From assembly GCA_949118805.1 (NCBI GenBank), contig CASAUJ010000001.1, positions 2,558-66,557 on the forward strand: 64,000 bases of DNA. Direction: 5' to 3'. Each line of letters starts with the position of its first letter. Position 1 is the first letter of the stretch. Shown here in pieces: positions 27,386-36,308 of the stretch. The stretch comes from an uncultured Clostridia bacterium. Its GTDB lineage: Bacteria > Bacillota > Clostridia > TANB77 > CAG-508. Both the position numbers and the translations under genes were made by a program. Under the pieces are notes generated by a model. That model did no database searches. It was not told the origin of the DNA and worked only from the letters and a program-made list of their open reading frames with translations.

Positions 27386-30334
27386 TCATCTTTTGATTTC
27401 TTCCATAACGTATACTTCTATGATGTCTCCTTCTTGAATGTCATTATAGTTTTCAATTTGAATTCCACATTCAAATCCTTTTCCTACTTCTTTTACTTCA
27501 TCTTTAAATCTCTTCAAAGTTGCCAAATGTCCATCATGGATCACTACATTTTCACGAATCACTCTAACTCCTGCATTTCTTTCAACTTTTCCAGAGATTA
27601 CATAACTACCAGCAATTGTTCCCACATTTGATATTTTAAAGGTTTGCCTTACTTCTACATTTCCAATTACTTTTTCTTCAAATTCAGGATCTAACATTCC
27701 TTTCATTGCTGCTTCTACATCTTCAATCGCTTGGTATATAATAGAATATTGTTTGATTTCGATTTCATCTTTTTCTGCCATTTCTTTTGCTGTACTATCT
27801 GGTCTTACATTAAAGGCAATAATAATAGCATTTGATACTTTTGCAAGAGTTACATCTGATTGATTAACAGCTCCTGCTGCTGCATGAATTACTTTTACCC
27901 TTACTTCTTCATTTGCTAATTTTTCTAATGATTGTTTTACTGCTTCCACAGATCCTTGCACATCCGCTTTTACAATTAAGTTTAATACTTTTAAGTTGCC
28001 TTCTTCCATTTGACTAAATAAATTATCTAATGTTACTTTTGTATTCTGATTAATTGCTTTTTCTCTTTCTTGACGTTTTCTTCTTTCAATTAAATGTTTC
28101 GCCATTTTTTCATTTTTTACTTCATAGAAAGTATCACCTGCTGATGGCACTTCTGTTAATCCCATAATTTCTACTGGTGTAGAAGGTCCTGCTGATTTTA
28201 CACTTTTTCCTTTATCATCTTTCATTGCTCTAATTCTACCAATTGAAGAACCCACTACAATAGTATCTCCTACATCTAAGGTTCCTCTTTGCACTAACAT
28301 GGTAGCAATCGCACCTTTCGCTTTATCCAATCTTGCTTCAATAACAGTTCCTTTGGATTGTTTATGTGGATTTGCTTTTAACTCTAATACATCCGCTTCT
28401 AATAATACCATTTCTAATAACTGATCAATGTTTTCATTTTTCTTAGCGGAAATTGGTACATAAATGGTGTCTCCTCCCCATTCTTCTGGTACTAACTCAT
28501 ATGCCATTAATTCTTGTTTCACTTTATCCATATTAGCATCTGGTAAATCCATTTTATTAACTGCTACAATAATTGGTATTTCTGCTGACTTGGCATGGTT
28601 AATAGCTTCCACTGTTTGTGGCTTAACCCCATCATTAGCAGCTACTACCAAAATAGCAATATCTGTTATTTGTGCACCTCTTGCACGCATAGCTGTAAAA
28701 GCTTCATGCCCAGGCGTATCTAAGAAAGTAATTTCTCTGTCTTTTACTTTTACTTTATAAGCACCTATTGCTTGTGTAATTCCTCCTGCTTCTCCTTCAA
28801 TTACATTGGTTTTTCTAACAGCATCTAAAAGAGAAGTTTTTCCATGGTCTACATGCCCCATTACAACAATAACTGGTGGTCTGTTTTCTAACTCTTCTTC
28901 TCTATCTTCTGAATCGTCAAATAGTATATCTTCCTCTGTTACTGTTTCTTTTTTAGTTGCATTAATTCCAAATTCTTGTGCAATTAGAAAAGCTGTATCA
29001 AAGTCTACTTCATTATTAATCGTTGCCATAATTCCATAGCCTAATAACTTTTTAATTACTTCTGCTGTTGTCTTTTTTATTTCCGCAGCAAAATCTTTTA
29101 CTGTGATACTTTCTGGAATTTCAATTTCAGTTAATTGGAATATTTTTTGTTTTGTTCTTTCTTCTTGTCCTTTATTCGTTCTTCTTTTTCCTCTTCTACC
29201 ACGTTCTGTCGTTAAATCATAGTAATCTAACATGCCTCCATCTTGTTCATCAAACATATTTGATAATTGATTTGCTTGTTTTAGTGTTTTTAATTTTCCC
29301 TCATCAAAATCATTTTCTGTATTACTTCTTCTAGTTTTTGTTTTCTTATTGGTTTTATTTTCATCAAATTTATTACTTTTTTGTTTCTCCATTCCACGAT
29401 TATATTCTCTTGTATTATCTTTTTCCCCAGTTTCTACTGCCATAATATTTTTGATGTTTTTCTCAATTCCTTTTTCGTCTAGTGGCTTCTTTCCAAATCT
29501 TTCTCCATTATTTCTATTATTAAATCGATTCGGATTGTTATTATTGCTATTGTTGTTATTATAACGATTTCGATTCTCATTATTATGATTTCGATTAAAG
29601 TTATTATTATTTTTAAAATTATTATTGTTATTGTTATTATTATTTTGATTTCTATTTCGATTATTATAGTTATTGTAATTATTGCCATTATTTCTGTTTT
29701 CTTTATTCTCTCTATTTTGATGATAAAAAGGCTTTTCCTTTATTGGTGTATTATTATTATGAGCTGATATTTTTTGCTCTTCTACTTTTTGATTCATTTC
29801 TTTTTGGATAGATGGTTTTTCTTTTACCTCTTCCTTTACACTTTCCACCTTTTTTTCTACTATTTCTTTTTTTACTGGCTTTTCTTCTTGTTTTATCTCT
29901 TGTTGTTTTGGCTCTTCTTTTGGTTCTTCTTTTTTCAACCCAAATAACTCACTTACTGTCATTGGTTTATTAGGTTTATTACGATATACTATATTATAAT
30001 CTTTGTTTTGCTTTCTTTCTACAAAACCAACATTATGCTTCTTTTCTTGTTTTTTCACTTCTTCTTTTTTTGGCTCCACTTCTTCTCCAGCGATGATAAC
30101 TTCTCTTCTAATAATCACTGGCGCTTTTTCTTCTTTCTTTGTTTCCTTTTTTTTCTCTTCTTTTTTATTTCCATTTTGTTTTATTAATGCATTTTCTATT
30201 TGTTGCGCCTCTTCTTCACTAACTCCACTCATATGACTCTTTACTTCAATTTTTAATTTTTTAGCGGCATCTAATATTTCTTTACTGGTTAAGCCTATTT
30301 TCTTTGCTATTTCATGAATTTTTACCTTACCCAA
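27386..30334 (-). CDS. infB: Translation initiation factor IF-2
   Basis: GTPase that brings initiator tRNA to the 30S subunit. About 982 residues. The N-terminal IF2_N domain begins [21 protein letters not shown] long Lys/Glu then Asn/Arg-rich linker follows (about residues 60-420, including poly-Asn). The second IF2_N domain is near 425. The G domain has G1 [19 protein letters not shown]3 [15 protein letters not shown] and G4 [11 protein letters not shown] place the start at TTG 30334, with GGGGGTGA 5 nt ahead; ATG 30349 has no ribosome site. It overlaps ylxQ by 8 bp. Confidence 0.96.
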   Translation of the reverse strand: MGKVKIHEIAKKIGLTSKEILDAAKKLKIEVKSHMSGVSEEEAQQIENALIKQNGNKKEEKKKETKKEEKAPVIIRREVIIAGEEVEPKKEEVKKQEKKHNVGFVERKQNKDYNIVYRNKPNKPMTVSELFGLKKEEPKEEPKQQEIKQEEKPVKKEIVEKKVESVKEEVKEKPSIQKEMNQKVEEQKISAHNNNTPIKEKPFYHQNRENKENRNNGNNYNNYNNRNRNQNNNNNNNNNFKNNNNFNRNHNNENRNRYNNNNSNNNNPNRFNNRNNGERFGKKPLDEKGIEKNIKNIMAVETGEKDNTREYNRGMEKQKSNKFDENKTNKKTKTRRSNTENDFDEGKLKTLKQANQLSNMFDEQDGGMLDYYDLTTERGRRGKRRTNKGQEERTKQKIFQLTEIEIPESITVKDFAAEIKKTTAEVIKKLLGYGIMATINNEVDFDTAFLIAQEFGINATKKETVTEEDILFDDSEDREEELENRPPVIVVMGHVDHGKTSLLDAVRKTNVIEGEAGGITQAIGAYKVKVKDREITFLDTPGHEAFTAMRARGAQITDIAILVVAANDGVKPQTVEAINHAKSAEIPIIVAVNKMDLPDANMDKVKQELMAYELVPEEWGGDTIYVPISAKKNENIDQLLEMVLLEADVLELKANPHKQSKGTVIEARLDKAKGAIATMLVQRGTLDVGDTIVVGSSIGRIRAMKDDKGKSVKSAGPSTPVEIMGLTEVPSAGDTFYEVKNEKMAKHLIERRKRQEREKAINQNTKVTLDNLFSQMEEGNLKVLNLIVKADVQGSVEAVKQSLEKLANEEVRVKVIHAAAGAVNQSDVTLAKVSNAIIIAFNVRPDSTAKEMAEKDEIEIKQYSIIYQAIEDVEAAMKGMLDPEFEEKVIGNVEVRQTFKISNVGTIAGSYVISGKVERNAGVRVIRENVVIHDGHLATLKRFKDEVKEVGKGFECGIQIENYNDIQEGDIIEVYVMEEIKR

Positions 30335-30647
30335 TAAGTTCACCCCCATTTTCTATTTTTTTTATTTGATTTGCCAAATTAATATCTTTTACTCCAATCA
30401 CTGCTTTATTGGATTTTCCAATTGCTTTACTTAAAATTTCGATTTCCCCCTCTAAAATAATAGGTACTTTATACCTTTGACATAGTTTTTTAAATTTCTC
30501 TTTGGTTCTCTCAGATGCATCTATTGCTAGTATGACTACATAAACTTTTTTCTTCTTTATTTCTTGCTCCACACTATCTGCTCCAAAACAGACTTTTCCA
30601 GCTCTGGTTGCTAATCCAATTAAACCTAATATTTTTTTATTGCTCAA
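30327..30647 (-). CDS. ylxQ: L7Ae-family RNA-binding protein YlxQ
   Basis: Small L7Ae/L30e-type protein that binds kink-turn RNA and is found between ylxR and infB in Firmicutes. About 106 residues: [20 protein letters not shown], then [19 protein letters not shown] and [20 protein letters not shown]. Start chosen as TTG 30647 because AAGAGGTG lies 6 nt ahead; the GTG at 30656 is inside that site. Its start overlaps the ylxR end. Confidence 0.92.
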   Translation of the reverse strand: MSNKKILGLIGLATRAGKVCFGADSVEQEIKKKKVYVVILAIDASERTKEKFKKLCQRYKVPIILEGEIEILSKAIGKSNKAVIGVKDINLANQIKKIENGGELIG

Positions 30648-30897
30648 GAATGACACCTCTTAAATCTTCATAGATTTCTTTTTCTATCTTTATATCTAGG
30701 ATTCTTTCTAATCTTTTTGATTTTATCACTTTTTCTAAACATTCTATATTATCACATAGATAGGCTCCTCTTCCTTCTTGCTTTCCAGTTCGATCAATCT
30801 TTATTTCTCCCTCTTTGTTTTTTACAATTCGAATCAATTCCCTTTTTTCTTTTTTTGTATTGCATCCCATACAGGTTCTTTGTGGTTGATTCCCCAT
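30637..30897 (-). CDS. ylxR: YlxR family protein
   Basis: 86 residues. The family signature QRTCMGCNTKKEKRELIRIV is followed by DRTGKQEGRGAYLCDNIECL. The family is a conserved nusA-infB operon member with a nucleic-acid-binding fold; a link to RNase P regulation has been proposed for homologues. Here it lies 53 bp behind nusA and overlaps ylxQ. Confidence 0.94.
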   Translation of the reverse strand: MGNQPQRTCMGCNTKKEKRELIRIVKNKEGEIKIDRTGKQEGRGAYLCDNIECLEKVIKSKRLERILDIKIEKEIYEDLRGVILEQ

Positions 30898-30950
30898 TCT
30901 TTTCCTTCCTTCCTATGTTCATTGTATGTTGCTTGTCTTTATTCTATGTT

Positions 30951-32070
30951 TTATTCTTCTTCCTTTTCTGGTTCAGTTGATTCTCCGTCTTCTTTTGATC
31001 CTTTCATCAACATTTCTCTAAATTGTGTCTCTGATTTTATATCTATTTTCCAATTTGTCAATCTTGCTGCTAATCTTGCATTTTGCCCTGATTTTCCAAT
31101 GGCTAAAGATAACTGGTCATCTGGTACAATTACTTGTGCAAATTTTTCTTCTGCTTTAATATCAACTGCTAAAATTTGTGCAGGAAGCAAACTAGAAGCA
31201 ATATAGATAGAAGGATCTTCATTCCATTCAATTACATCAATTTTTTCTCCACTTAATTCATTAATTACATTTTGTATTCTTACTCCTTTTTGTCCTACGC
31301 AAGAACCTACGGGATCAATATTAGGATCTGGTGAATATACAGCTACTTTACTTCGATACCCTGGATCTCTTGAAACACTTTTTATTTCAATTACTCCTTC
31401 ATAAATTTCTGGAATTTCAAATTCTAATAGTTTTCTTACAAAATCAGGATGGCTTCTTGATACAATAACTTGTGGTGTCCCCTTTGCTCCCTTTTCTACT
31501 TCTAATACATATCCTTTTATTTTATCATTTACTTGATAATGTTCTGTTGGAATTTGTTCTTTAGAAGGCATTACTCCTTCTAACTTTCCTAAATCCATTA
31601 CAACAATGTTATGATCTGCCTTTTGAACTAATCCGTGAAACAATTTCGCCTTTTCGGTCATTGAATTCTGTATAAATAATTTCTCTTTCTGCTTCTCTTA
31701 ATTTTTGAATGATAACTTGTTTCGCTGTTTGTGCCGCAATTCTACCAAAATTTCTTGGTACGATTTCAATTTCCACCATATCTCCTTCATTATAATCAGG
31801 ATTTATTTTTTGTGCTTCTTTTAGGTTAATTTGTGTCTCTTTATCCATGACTCTTTTTACTACTTCTTTCAAAGAATATACATGTGTGGCTCCTGTTTTT
31901 TGATCCATTTGCACTTTAACATTTTCAAGTGAATCAAAATTTCTCTTATAAGCTGTTACTAACGCCATTTCTATCGACTCTAATAAATACTCTTTTTTGA
32001 TTCCTTTTTCTTTTTCTAATTCCTCCAATGCTAATATTAATTCCTTATTATCAATTGCTGGTTCTTTCAT
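30951..32070 (-). CDS. nusA: Transcription factor NusA, read through a +1 frameshift at CGG
   Basis: Transcription elongation, pausing and antitermination factor. ATG 32070 follows GGGAGGAG. The N-terminal polymerase-binding domain runs 145 codons to NDRKGEIVS, then meets CGG (31635-31633) and would stop 8 codons later. Skipping one base gives GLVQKADHNIVVMDLGKLEG and continues through the S1, KH1 and KH2 domains (DPVGSCVGQKGVRIQNVI; LAIGKSGQNARLAARL) to the stop at 30951. The total is 372 residues, normal. The glycine restored begins the S1 domain, at a position that is Gly in homologues. The ATG at 31661 lies inside the first frame's overlap and is not a separate gene start. Confidence 0.93.
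31633..31635 (-). other. CGG +1 frameshift site 3 (nusA)
   Basis: GTT-TCA-CGG-A. Skipping C gives Gly-Leu-Val-Gln, the first strand of the S1 domain. Confidence 0.9.
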
Positions 32071-32086
32071 TTTTTAACTCCTCCCT

Positions 32087-32551
32087 TTACCAGTGATATA
32101 TTGTTTTTATTTGTGCTATCTTTTTACGTTCTATTTCTATTCTTTCATGGTATTCATTCTCTATTGTTATGGTTTCTTCTTTAAATTCTTGTAAAATTCC
32201 TTGTTGTTCTTTCTTTCCTTTTTCATCTTTTTGAAATAATTTTACTTGGATTTCTTTTCCAATATTTTGTTTCAAATGTTTATCTTTTCTTAAAATTCTT
32301 TCTATTCCTGGAGAAGATACTTCTAAAAAATAGGGATCTTTTATATAATCTGCTTCATCTAATAACCCATTAATCTCATTACTAACTTTTTCACAATCTT
32401 CTAAATCAATTGTTTTTTGTTTTCGATCAATCATTACTCTCAAAAAGTAATTCTTTCCTTCTTTTGCATATTCCACATCATAGAGTTCATATCCTATCTT
32501 TTCAATTGTTGATTTTAATAGTAATTCCACTTTTTCTTCTATATTAGCCAA
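32087..32551 (-). CDS. rimP: Ribosome maturation factor RimP
   Basis: 30S assembly factor, first gene of the nusA-infB operon. 154 residues. The N-terminal domain has GYELYDVEYAKEGKNYFLRV, then DLEDCEKVSNEINGLLDE and YFLEVSSPGIERILRKDKH, the family signature. The C-terminal Sm-like domain ends EIERKKIAQIKTIYHW. The start is TTG at 32551, five nt behind a clean GGAGGT; no ATG is available there. Confidence 0.95.
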   Translation of the reverse strand: MANIEEKVELLLKSTIEKIGYELYDVEYAKEGKNYFLRVMIDRKQKTIDLEDCEKVSNEINGLLDEADYIKDPYFLEVSSPGIERILRKDKHLKQNIGKEIQVKLFQKDEKGKKEQQGILQEFKEETITIENEYHERIEIERKKIAQIKTIYHW

Positions 32552-32606
32552 TTAATACCTCCTTATTTTTCAAGGTTCTTCCTTATCCTTCTTTTTCAAA
32601 AGTTAA

Positions 32607-32631
32607 GAGTGGGATTGGTTCCCACTCTTGC
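32607..32631 (-). ncRNA. Leader hairpin of the rimP-nusA operon
   Basis: AAGAGTGGGA (minus strand) pairs perfectly with TCCCACTCTT around a 5-nt loop. It lies inside the rimP leader, downstream of the promoter at 32652-32680. Hairpins at this place are common ahead of rimP in Firmicutes. A role in NusA-dependent autoregulation is an inference. The weak U-run (AACTTTTG) would allow partial termination. Confidence 0.6.
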
Positions 32632-32651
32632 TGTATTTATGTTTCTTGCTT

Positions 32652-32680
32652 ATTATACCCAATTTTTGGTAGAATTGCAA
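32652..32680 (-). promoter_or_regulatory. Sigma-A promoter of the rimP-nusA-infB operon
   Basis: Minus strand TTGCAA (32675-32680), 17-nt spacer, TATAAT (32652-32657). It starts a leader of about 90 nt. Confidence 0.78.
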
Positions 32681-32697
32681 GCTTTTTTTATTTTTTT

Positions 32698-33963
32698 CTA
32701 AACTTTTTCAAAAATTTCTACGGTTTGTTCTTCTTCTACTTCACCAATTTTAATATTTCTAACATGTTCAATTTTTTCCCATGCAGTTTCTCTTTTAAAT
32801 AAACATTTAAAATTAATTAATAACCATGTCCCCATAAATAAAGGATAACATATTAGTCCTTTTATCATTGGCTTGATTGGTCTTCGATCTAATAACATTA
32901 CGATTATGGCTGTTCCAATTGGCAATAAAAATGTTGGTACTAAGTATTTTATGACATTTAGCATTAGTTCTGTTTCTGTCATCCCATTTCCTGCATACAT
33001 TAAAAAGTTAGTAGCTAGTAACACTAATGTAATAATAAACATTGGTATACTTCCTATAATATATAAAAACCCATCGAAATTCATCATTGTCTTATGCTCT
33101 TTGGTTGCTTCTACTAATGGTTTTGTATATTCTTTAATACATTGCATATGTCCTACTGTCCATCTACTTCTTTGTGACCAACTTTGTTTGAATCCTACTG
33201 GTTGCTCATCATATACAATGGCGTCAGTTGCCCATCCCAATCTTTTTCCTTTTATAATCCTTTTTAAAGAAAATTCTATATCCTCTGTTAAGGTAATTGT
33301 CTTCAATCCACCCTCTGCTTTGATGGCATCAAATTTTACCATAAATCCTGTACCATTTAATAAGGGTGACAATCCTAAATTATATCTAGCTAAATGATAA
33401 AATCTATGCATCGTCCAATAAAATAATGCGTATCCTGCTGTAATCCAACTATCTGTTGGATTTTTAATATCTCGATATCCTTGCACTACTTCTTCCCCTT
33501 GGCATAACTTTTTATTCATATTTTTAATAAAGTTAGGATCTACAATGTTATCTGCATCAAATACAAAGAAAGCATCATAATTGGCTTCTTCTTCTATTTT
33601 TTGTTGTAAAAACCAGTCTAACGCATATCCCTTTGTTTTTTGTACATTATTAAATCTTTCATAGACAATAGCCCCTGCTTCTTTTGCTATTTTTGCAGTA
33701 TTATCAGTACAATTATCTGCTATCACATAAATATCATACAATTCTTTATGATAATTTTGCTTTTTTAAACTATCAATTAAATTTCCTACTACTGCCTCTT
33801 CATTATGAGCTGGTATAATTGCCATAAATTTATGATTTTTATTTACTTTTAATGGTTTGTCTTTAATTTTTACTAAAGAGCATAAGCTTACCATAATTTG
33901 GTATAACCAAAATATCGTAATAGTCCATACAAGTGCTTCTCTTAGTATATATAAATAATCCAT
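32698..33963 (-). CDS. Membrane glycosyltransferase family 2
   Basis: Processive-type GT2 of the cellulose/hyaluronan synthase superfamily. 421 residues. One TM helix is at about 8-28. The GT2 domain has AIIPAHNEEAVVGNLIDSL, DIYVIADNCTDNT and the DxD-like FVFDADNIVD. The acceptor-site region is TLTEDIEFSLKRII and the QxxRW motif is WSQRSRWTVGHMQC near residue 265. Three or more C-terminal TM helices follow from about 290. It may make a beta-linked homopolymer or a glycolipid; it stands alone, far from the polysaccharide operon. Confidence 0.9.
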   Translation of the reverse strand: MDYLYILREALVWTITIFWLYQIMVSLCSLVKIKDKPLKVNKNHKFMAIIPAHNEEAVVGNLIDSLKKQNYHKELYDIYVIADNCTDNTAKIAKEAGAIVYERFNNVQKTKGYALDWFLQQKIEEEANYDAFFVFDADNIVDPNFIKNMNKKLCQGEEVVQGYRDIKNPTDSWITAGYALFYWTMHRFYHLARYNLGLSPLLNGTGFMVKFDAIKAEGGLKTITLTEDIEFSLKRIIKGKRLGWATDAIVYDEQPVGFKQSWSQRSRWTVGHMQCIKEYTKPLVEATKEHKTMMNFDGFLYIIGSIPMFIITLVLLATNFLMYAGNGMTETELMLNVIKYLVPTFLLPIGTAIIVMLLDRRPIKPMIKGLICYPLFMGTWLLINFKCLFKRETAWEKIEHVRNIKIGEVEEEQTVEIFEKV

Positions 33964-34174
33964 TTTTTTCCCTCACTTTTTAATATTCTCTTATATTTTA
34001 TTATGCTACCTTTTTTATTATACTATTATTGGTAATTTTATGCAATATTTTTTCAAAATTTAATACTTTTTTAAGATTTTTATTTTTCTAAAATTTCTTT
34101 TAACTTCTTTCCCTTTGTTCTCATGGATTCCTCTTTTTTCATTCCTTAAATAATTCTTAATTTTTTGTAGAAAT

Positions 34175-34204
34175 TTGCATTTTTTCCTCTCTCTATGCTA
34201 TAAT
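34175..34204 (+). promoter_or_regulatory. Promoter of the HD-domain gene
   Basis: TTGCAT (34175-34180), 18-nt spacer, TATAAT (34199-34204), about 38 nt ahead of the ATG. Confidence 0.65.
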
Positions 34205-34242
34205 GATATAGAAATACTTAGGAAAATATAAGAGGGATAAAA

Positions 34243-34779
34243 ATGAAATCATGGATAAAAGAATTATCAAATCAAGAAGAAGAATTTCAAAATATAATAG
34301 AAGATTTAATTACAAATGAAACTGTACAACAAATGAAAAATTATAGACAACATTATGAAACCACTTGTTTCGAACATTGTTACATGGCTGCTTATTATTG
34401 TTATCTTATCTGTAAAAAATATCATTTAGATTATGTTTCTGCTACTCGAGCTGCCATGCTACATGATCTATTTCTTTACGATTGGAGAAAAAGACAACCT
34501 GATCGAAAAGGACTCCATGCCTTTACCCATGGAAAACAAGCTTGTGAAAATGCTTGCAAATTGTTTCCATTAAACGAAAAAGAAAAAGATATGATTGTAA
34601 AACATATGTGGCCAATTACCATTGCATTTCCCAAATCAGTAGAAGGCTTCGTTTTAACTTTAGTTGATAAATATTGTGCTTTATCAGAATCTTTTGAAGT
34701 CTTCCGATCTCGTCTTTTTAGAAAACAAGTTTTTCGTTATGCTTATGCATGTTTTAGCTTACTTATTATTCAAATTTAA
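34243..34779 (+). CDS. HD-domain phosphohydrolase family protein
   Basis: 178 residues. HD-superfamily metal ligands are visible: His in YETTCFEHCYMAAYYCY (about residues 40-56), the His-Asp pair in ATRAAMLHDLFLYDW (about 68-82), His in AFTHGKQACENA, and the distal Asp in LTLVDKYCALSE. The family hydrolyses phosphomonoesters or nucleotides; the substrate is not shown. AGAGGGA precedes the ATG. Its stop codon overlaps the first base of a repeat element containing a terminator. Confidence 0.85.
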   Translation: MKSWIKELSNQEEEFQNIIEDLITNETVQQMKNYRQHYETTCFEHCYMAAYYCYLICKKYHLDYVSATRAAMLHDLFLYDWRKRQPDRKGLHAFTHGKQACENACKLFPLNEKEKDMIVKHMWPITIAFPKSVEGFVLTLVDKYCALSESFEVFRSRLFRKQVFRYAYACFSLLIIQI

Positions 34780-34905
34780 TGTGCAATGGGGACGTTTCTT
34801 TTTTTACATGAAAGGTTTTAATAAAAGAAGCTGTTATGATAAAATAACAGCTTTTTATTTTATGTATTTTTGTCATGTGAAAAAAGAAACGTCCCCATTG
34901 CACAT
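34779..34905. repeat. MITE/REP-like element, second copy
   Basis: 127 bp. Arms 34779-34810 and 34874-34905 are inverted repeats of 32 bp with one mismatch, again with ATGTGCAATGGGGACGTTTC at the tips. It starts on the last base of the HD gene's TAA and ends on the first base of the TAA (34905-34907) of the convergent gene, so it fills the whole space between two stop codons. Confidence 0.85.
34828..34860 (+). terminator. Rho-independent terminator inside the repeat element
   Basis: AAGCTGTTAT (34828-34837) pairs with ATAACAGCTT (34844-34853), followed by TTTATTTT. It ends the HD gene transcript. Confidence 0.75.
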
Positions 34906-35246
34906 TAAATTTTATTCTCTTCTGCCCAACGTATCATTTTAATATCTTTATATTTTGATACTACTAATTTATATTTATCATACTCTTCTTCCCATAAACT
35001 ATCTGGCACACAATCAAAAGCTTTAAATATCTTTTCTGCTTCTGCCAAATAAATTAATTGTTCTTGTGGAGACATATTCTCATATTGTTTTGCAAATTTA
35101 TATAACTTATCCAACATTTGGTTTGCTTCAATAAATGTCCAAAAGTCTTTTATTTTCATCCCAAATAATTTAATTTGTAAAACAGCATAAGCCACTAAAG
35201 TAAATATTACAAATATTAATAAATAAATAACAGCTAATATTGTCAT
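34905..35246 (-). CDS. Small membrane-anchored protein, unknown
   Basis: 113 residues. One N-terminal hydrophobic helix (about residues 4-24, ILAVIYLLIFVIFTLVAYAV) precedes a charged, helical cytoplasmic-looking domain with many aromatic residues (WTFIEANQMLDKLYKFAKQY; DSLWEEEYDKYKL). No family recognised. It has its own promoter divergent from the cation efflux gene. Its stop codon is inside the tip of a repeat element. Confidence 0.7.
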   Translation of the reverse strand: MTILAVIYLLIFVIFTLVAYAVLQIKLFGMKIKDFWTFIEANQMLDKLYKFAKQYENMSPQEQLIYLAEAEKIFKAFDCVPDSLWEEEYDKYKLVVSKYKDIKMIRWAEENKI

Positions 35247-35292
35247 TTTTATTACTCCTCTTTTTCTGTTTTTCCTTTTGTACTTCTTTTAA

Positions 35293-35321
35293 ATTATACC
35301 ATGTTTGACATTTTTTTGCAA
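35293..35321 (-). promoter_or_regulatory. Promoter of the small membrane-anchored protein gene
   Basis: Minus strand TTGCAA (35316-35321), 17-nt spacer, TATAAT (35293-35298). It lies back to back with the efflux gene promoter. Confidence 0.7.
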
Positions 35322-35325
35322 CTAC

Positions 35326-35355
35326 TTGTTTTCTTTGTATTTTTTATGTTATAAT
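35326..35355 (+). promoter_or_regulatory. Promoter of the cation efflux gene
   Basis: TTGTTT (35326-35331), 18-nt spacer, TATAAT (35350-35355). The two divergent -35 boxes are only 4 nt apart, so one regulator could control both genes. Confidence 0.6.
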
Positions 35356-35404
35356 AGTAGGAATGTAAAAATAAAATATTAGAAAACGGAGTTGAATTGA
35401 AAAA

Positions 35405-36265
35405 ATGGATAAAAAATTTGTTGCTACAAAACGAGCAGGAATTTATGGTATGCTTGGAAATATTTTTTTGCTAATGATCAAAGCCTTCGTTGGTTTTATG
35501 AGCCATAGTCAAGCCATGATAGCAGATAGTTTCAATAGTGCTGGTGACATATTTGCTTCTTTGATGACTTTTATTGGAAATAAAATTGCTAGTGTTCCTA
35601 AAGATAAAGATCATAATTTAGGGCATGGAAAAGCAGAATATCTTTTTTCTATGTTCATTAGTATTTCCATGATTTTCATTGCTAGTAAACTACTGTATGA
35701 CTCTGTTCTTACTTTGATTCATGGAAGTAAACTTCAATTTTCATGGTTTCTTATTTTTGTATGTATCGCTACTATTATTACAAAATTATGCCTTTTTTTC
35801 TACACCAAATTAGTTTATAAAAAATATCCTAATATTTTATTAGAAGCCAATATGAAAGATCATAAAAACGATTGTCTTATCACTACCTTTACGTTATTCT
35901 CTATTTTATTAACGCTAGTCAATATTTACTGGTTTGATGGCGTAGTAGGAATTGGTATTTCTCTATGGATTTGTTATACTGGTATTACTATTTTTATGGA
36001 AAGCTATAATGTTTTAATGGATATTAGTGTAGATGATAAAACAAAAGATTTAATTTTAGATATTGCTCATACTTATCAAGAAATTCAAAAAATTGATGAT
36101 ATTATTTCTACTCCTGTTGGAGATAAATTTCTAATTTTTTTAACTATTTATTTAGATGGTAATATTTCTACTTTTGAAAGCCATACATTGGCAGATAGTC
36201 TTGAAAAAACAATAAGTGGTTTAGATAAAATTTATAAAACGGTGGTTCATGTAAATCCCGTTTAG
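35405..36265 (+). CDS. Cation diffusion facilitator family metal efflux protein
   Basis: Proton-coupled divalent metal exporter. 286 residues, about six TM helices in the first 210. The transport-site motif SQAMIADSFNSAGDIFAS carries the paired Asp residues in TM2. HNLGHGKAEYLFSM carries the conserved GHGKAE. A second metal motif is MKDHKNDCLITTF in TM5. The cytoplasmic C-terminal domain (about 210-286) includes the histidine of HVNPV. Metal preference (Zn, Mn, Fe) cannot be told. Confidence 0.92.
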   Translation: MDKKFVATKRAGIYGMLGNIFLLMIKAFVGFMSHSQAMIADSFNSAGDIFASLMTFIGNKIASVPKDKDHNLGHGKAEYLFSMFISISMIFIASKLLYDSVLTLIHGSKLQFSWFLIFVCIATIITKLCLFFYTKLVYKKYPNILLEANMKDHKNDCLITTFTLFSILLTLVNIYWFDGVVGIGISLWICYTGITIFMESYNVLMDISVDDKTKDLILDIAHTYQEIQKIDDIISTPVGDKFLIFLTIYLDGNISTFESHTLADSLEKTISGLDKIYKTVVHVNPV

Positions 36266-36270
36266 TATGA

Positions 36271-36302
36271 AAAATGTCAAAAGTTCTTCCTTTTGACATT
36301 TT
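36271..36302. terminator. Bidirectional terminator
   Basis: AAAATGTCAAAAG (36271-36283) pairs with CTTTTGACATTTT (36290-36302) and has U-runs on both sides. It serves the efflux gene and the convergent unknown gene. Confidence 0.8.
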
Positions 36303-36308
36303 TCTATT

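Noticed and set aside
29479..29767. Possible CRISPR or tandem-repeat array
   Set aside because: This is the Asn/Arg-rich linker of IF-2 (AAT/AAC runs in frame) with no regular spacer pattern.
30951..31661. A separate gene starting MTEKAKLFHG for the second half of NusA
   Set aside because: No ribosome site, and the codons before the shift point belong to the first frame; NusA S1 begins GLVQKADHN after the shift.
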